Origin: Strigamia acuminata
Lineage: Eukaryota > Arthropoda > Chilopoda > Geophilomorpha > Linotaeniidae
NCBI GenBank assembly: GCA_949358305.1
Contig: OX442315.1
Location: forward strand, 11,682,427-11,746,426
Direction of reading: 5' to 3'
DNA: 64,000 bases
Of the stretch, positions 60,855 through 64,000 are shown one piece after another. Each line of letters begins with the position of its first letter. Position 1 is the stretch's first letter. The notes below the pieces were generated by a model. The model did no database searches. It saw only the letters and a program-made list of their open reading frames with translations, and had not been told where the DNA came from. A program made the translations under genes and the position numbers.

Positions 60855-63800
60855 ATGAATACAATCTCCGCAGCCACCGTGTTGTTTCAACTAATTCTAC
60901 TCTTACCAATCATTCTAGTATCTGCCATAGAAGTTGGTGGTAAATAATCATACAAACATGTGTACAACTTACATTTGTTGTTGTTTTTATATTTCTTCAA
61001 TTTCTTGTAGACTTTTTTCCACCAACTGCTGTGCCACAAGTGTTCCAAATTAATATCCAAGAAACTCACTCTAAGAACAGAGTGACAACGCTAAGCAAAG
61101 AATATTTTGATGGAGTAAATGAGAAGGGCTCGTATATCACTTGGGACAAGAATGAAAAATCACGAATTACTTTCAAAAGACGCGAGGATAACAACATTGA
61201 GTATTTCAATGTCATAAGTAAATTAATAAATTGTCAAATAAAATGGACAGACATTTCTAACGAAGATTATTTCCTAATTAAGACGATGTTAGCTGCAAAG
61301 ATGAATTATTAGAAAATAACGCAGACAGTCTGTTTCTTAGTGGAACTTATATTTTGACGACATCTTATTATTTCTCATTCCTAGCACTCACGGTATTAAA
61401 GAAAATTATTATTTTGAGAAACTAAAAAAAATATTAATTCACAGAGATTAAAAACAAAAGATCAACTTCACATGGGAATCAAAGCAGCAACTTTTGCGGG
61501 TGTAATTAAAATTGGTGACCAAGATGCTGACATTGAATTTATGTGGTCAGGTATTTAATTTTTTTTTTTCATTAATCATTAATAAATAAATCTACGGTTC
61601 GCGCCCGGTGTCTTGATGCTAAATTCGTACTGCGCATCCCATTCTGCGCAGACGATTTTCGAATTCCAGTTGTTATTTAGCAGTATTAAGCCTAATTTTA
61701 GGCCTAATAATGCTAAAAGAAAGTAAAATAAACAACAATAAACTCATTATTAAAATAATTTACCAAACTATTTTTATTTATTTACCTTATTTTTAGCATT
61801 ATTAGGCCTAATATTAGAAAATCGTCTGCGCAGCACGAATTTAGTATCAAGATACCGGGCAAAACTTGTAGACATTTTTTTTTCCAGTTCCTGATGGTAA
61901 TTGGCAGTTTTCAAACTGCCCTGACATTAATAACTGTAAGAATTGGTGGGTTCCATTGAAAACCATTGTGAAGATGCCACTACCAGACAACACTACATTT
62001 CAAATGACTTATGTTTATTATGACTACAAGAATATAATTGACGATCCAGAAGCATTCCAAGTATAATTTTATATGGAAAAAATGTATAAATTTTTGTTTT
62101 TTATATTTGTGATCTGATTTCAGGTTCCAAGAGGGGTCTATTGTAATCTTGTGGAAAAAACAAGACCATTTCCTAGTGATTTACCAAGACATTTTGAAGC
62201 AGGTTCGGAAATTTATTTTCCATATTCATCATTGCAAATATCGACTAAACAAAGGGTTTGAACAAAAGTTGTCAACTTTATTCCAGAATTAAAAAATAAT
62301 AATATCGATTTAGATGTACTACAATATGGATCGTTTAATTATGAGAATGGATCTTGATCTTCCTCCTGACGCGGTTGAAAAAGACATGCCAGAACTTGAT
62401 AGACAAATTTGGGATTTTAACACTGGTATGTGTCAGATATACTTAGTGTCTTCAATTACATAAATTTATTTTTCTTGTTTAGAGGTTTTTTATAAAATGA
62501 ATGTAAAAAATGGAACTTGCAAAGTGGTAAATATGACAAAATCCGAAGCGGAATTGGGACTTAATGCTCTTTTGGGTACGAGTATTGATGTTAATGCATA
62601 CTACTACGTCGGAGTGGTAATAAAAGTTAGCGGTAGCTGCATTCAATAGATAATTATAATTATAAGTAATTTAATTTAATAAATAGGACAGGAAATGAAG
62701 TTATTTTTGTTTTAAAATTGAAGTAAAACACAAAATATTTTAACTTTTGAATGCAGCTAAGACTTATTGTTTTTGAGTGTAAACAAATAGATAAATAATT
62801 TATTTCAGCGAACTTATCGCAGTATGAAATGTGATGTGTGGATAACTAAGCTTAATGAGACAGATATGCTAATAGAAACGTACATGATCAATGTAAGGTT
62901 TAGTTTTAGAGTTAAACTATTAAAAATTTTAAATATTGATATAAATAGGAAACAGCAAAAGATGAATATGGAAATGTGCACAACTACTCGGTTCCAGTTT
63001 TTCTCAATATGACTACTCTAATGGGAAAAACGGTAAACAGAAAAAAAAATTGTCACGATTAATTCTGTTGGTATAATTAATTCCTAACAATATCGCGCGA
63101 AAACTAATTCGCGCAATAGTAATGGGCAAAGTTCGTAGATTTCCCTAAACCTTGTTTCCTTCAAATGTGGACATCCAGAAACTCAGGAAACCTAAAACTC
63201 GCGTTTGACTAACATAATTTATATTGGACAGTTCCTTGCTTACGACGGGTGTTTGTAGGCGTAAAAGAATGGAAGCACGATGATATTAACCTAAAGTGGA
63301 AAGGGGATATCATCGGGCAGTGATAATATAAAAGATGTCGGCTTAGAAAATAGCGCAATAGGGTTAGATGTAGGAGCGCTTGTTGAAGGCGCAAATAATA
63401 GAGGACTAAATCTAAATGTTACTAAAGGAGAATGGTGTTATCCAATAGAGAGCATAAGAAGAAGTGATTAAACTTAGGATGATTGGAAAGAGGAAAACTC
63501 AGTCATGTGACTGGTCAGATCAATTAGAAAAAGGGGGTGGAAAGGTAAAAATAGGAGTTCAATTGTTAAGAATAATGATATGCGCATCATACAGATTGCA
63601 CATTCATTAACTGAAGATGAGTAAGTGAGATGAATCATCACAAGTGAAAGAAACAAGAAAATATTATAAGAAATAAGATCGGGTTATTCTAAAATAAAAA
63701 TAGACGGGTAGACGTGCCCGTGACATCATCTTATGTTAGGTGTATTGTATTTTAAAAATTAGTTTTTTTTTTGGACTCAGGAAATTCAAACTAGGTCTGT

Positions 63801-64000
63801 GAGTTTATTCAACTACGACTTAAAAGTTCCATCTTGGAGTAGGTTCGACACAACTTCATGTTTCACTGAAGAGTTCAGAATCAGATTTCAAATTGAACTC
63901 AAAGGTACTGTGTATCAGTAAGAAGTATAAGACAATTTTTTCTTGAATTCTGCTTCCATTTTTTATAAAATTTGCAATTTTCAGGAGAATACACTGGTGT
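60855..64000 (+). CDS. Gene C paralogue, 5' part (gene D, partial)
   Basis: Exons 60855-60939, 61011-61217, 61283-61392, 61445-61550, 61888-62060, 62124-62255, 62314-62425, 62483-62616, 62809-62892, 62949-63032, 63781-63904 and 63985 onwards; the gene leaves the window in exon 12. A signal peptide (MNTISAATVLFQLILLLPII) is followed by the same ectodomain order as gene C, with matching segments such as RVTTLSKEYFDG, NWWVPLKTIVKMP, YVYYDYKNIIDDPEAFQ and LFNYDLKVPSWSRF. Seven of the eleven complete exons have lengths identical to gene C (207, 110, 173, 132, 112, 84, 124 bp) and all phases agree, so this is a tandem duplicate. The PAN-like part cannot be seen. Its upstream region differs from gene C by the heat-shock-element satellite. 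Introns 4 and 10 are enlarged, intron 4 by a fold-back MITE. Confidence 0.82.
61592..61871. mobile_element. Fold-back MITE, family 1, diverged copy in gene D intron 4
   Basis: Starts CTACGGTTCGCGCCCGG and contains TCTTGATGCTAAATTCGTAC and TCTGCGCAGACGATTTTC. It ends GATACCGGGCAAAACTTGTAG. Same family as 24,462-24,795 in the 4-kb units; the right inverted repeat is partly deleted. The equivalent intron in gene C is only 69 bp. Confidence 0.87.
63033..63780. other. Enlarged intron 10 of gene D
   Basis: 748 bp versus 63 bp in gene C. The extra sequence is less AT-rich, has no open frame of note and no clear inverted termini. It is probably an old insertion of unknown type. Confidence 0.5.

Overview
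This is a eukaryotic nuclear window. Every gene I can read has introns, mostly 45-400 bp with GT...AG borders. The organism is most likely an arthropod. Reasons are TTAGG-type (arthropod telomere pentamer) interstitial arrays, an N-terminal SETDB1 architecture that looks arthropod-like, short secreted reprolysin-type (M12B) metalloproteases like those of ticks and other arthropods, and small WAP-like cysteine-rich secreted proteins that recall crustins. I cannot choose firmly between a chelicerate and a crustacean.

Layout. 49-2121 (-): 5' part of a SETDB1/eggless-like histone methyltransferase gene running off the left edge. 3117-4857 (-): two tandem WAP-like secreted proteins. 5-14 kb: no recognised gene; it holds a TA-flanked inverted-repeat element, a 62-bp satellite with 124-bp higher-order structure and a telomere-like block. 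14.3-20 kb: nested ~1-kb and 3,091-bp duplications. 21,358-33,850: three near-identical tandem units of 4,053, 4,410 and 4,030 bp, whose length differences fall in one 21-bp minisatellite. 34.6-43.6 kb: a compact housekeeping block with GATD1 (+), XAB2/SYF1 (+), a Myb/SANT-domain gene (-) and NAA10 (+). 44.3-44.7 kb (+): a Ly6-like small protein. 45.2-54.3 kb (-): two paralogous secreted M12B metalloproteases. 54.7-64 kb (+): two paralogous large extracellular proteins; the first has three PAN/apple-like modules and a C-terminal membrane anchor, and the second runs off the right edge.

How the genes relate. GATD1 and XAB2 are head-to-tail with 183 bp between them, and XAB2 and the SANT gene are tail-to-tail with 91 bp between them. 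The second metalloprotease gene and the PAN-protein gene are head-to-head over 395 bp and may share a promoter. The 44-64 kb stretch is a cluster of secreted or surface proteins built by tandem duplication.

Most striking are the non-coding structures: telomere-like TTAGG/TCAGG arrays sitting inside inverted-repeat transposons with 8-9-bp target duplications; many small hAT-like elements with readable 8-bp target duplications; an insertion proved by its paralogous empty site; and a 20-copy 22-bp satellite, each copy carrying a perfect three-unit heat-shock element, just upstream of the last gene. Intron-exon models were read by eye from splice signals, phase and paralogue agreement. No alignment was run.
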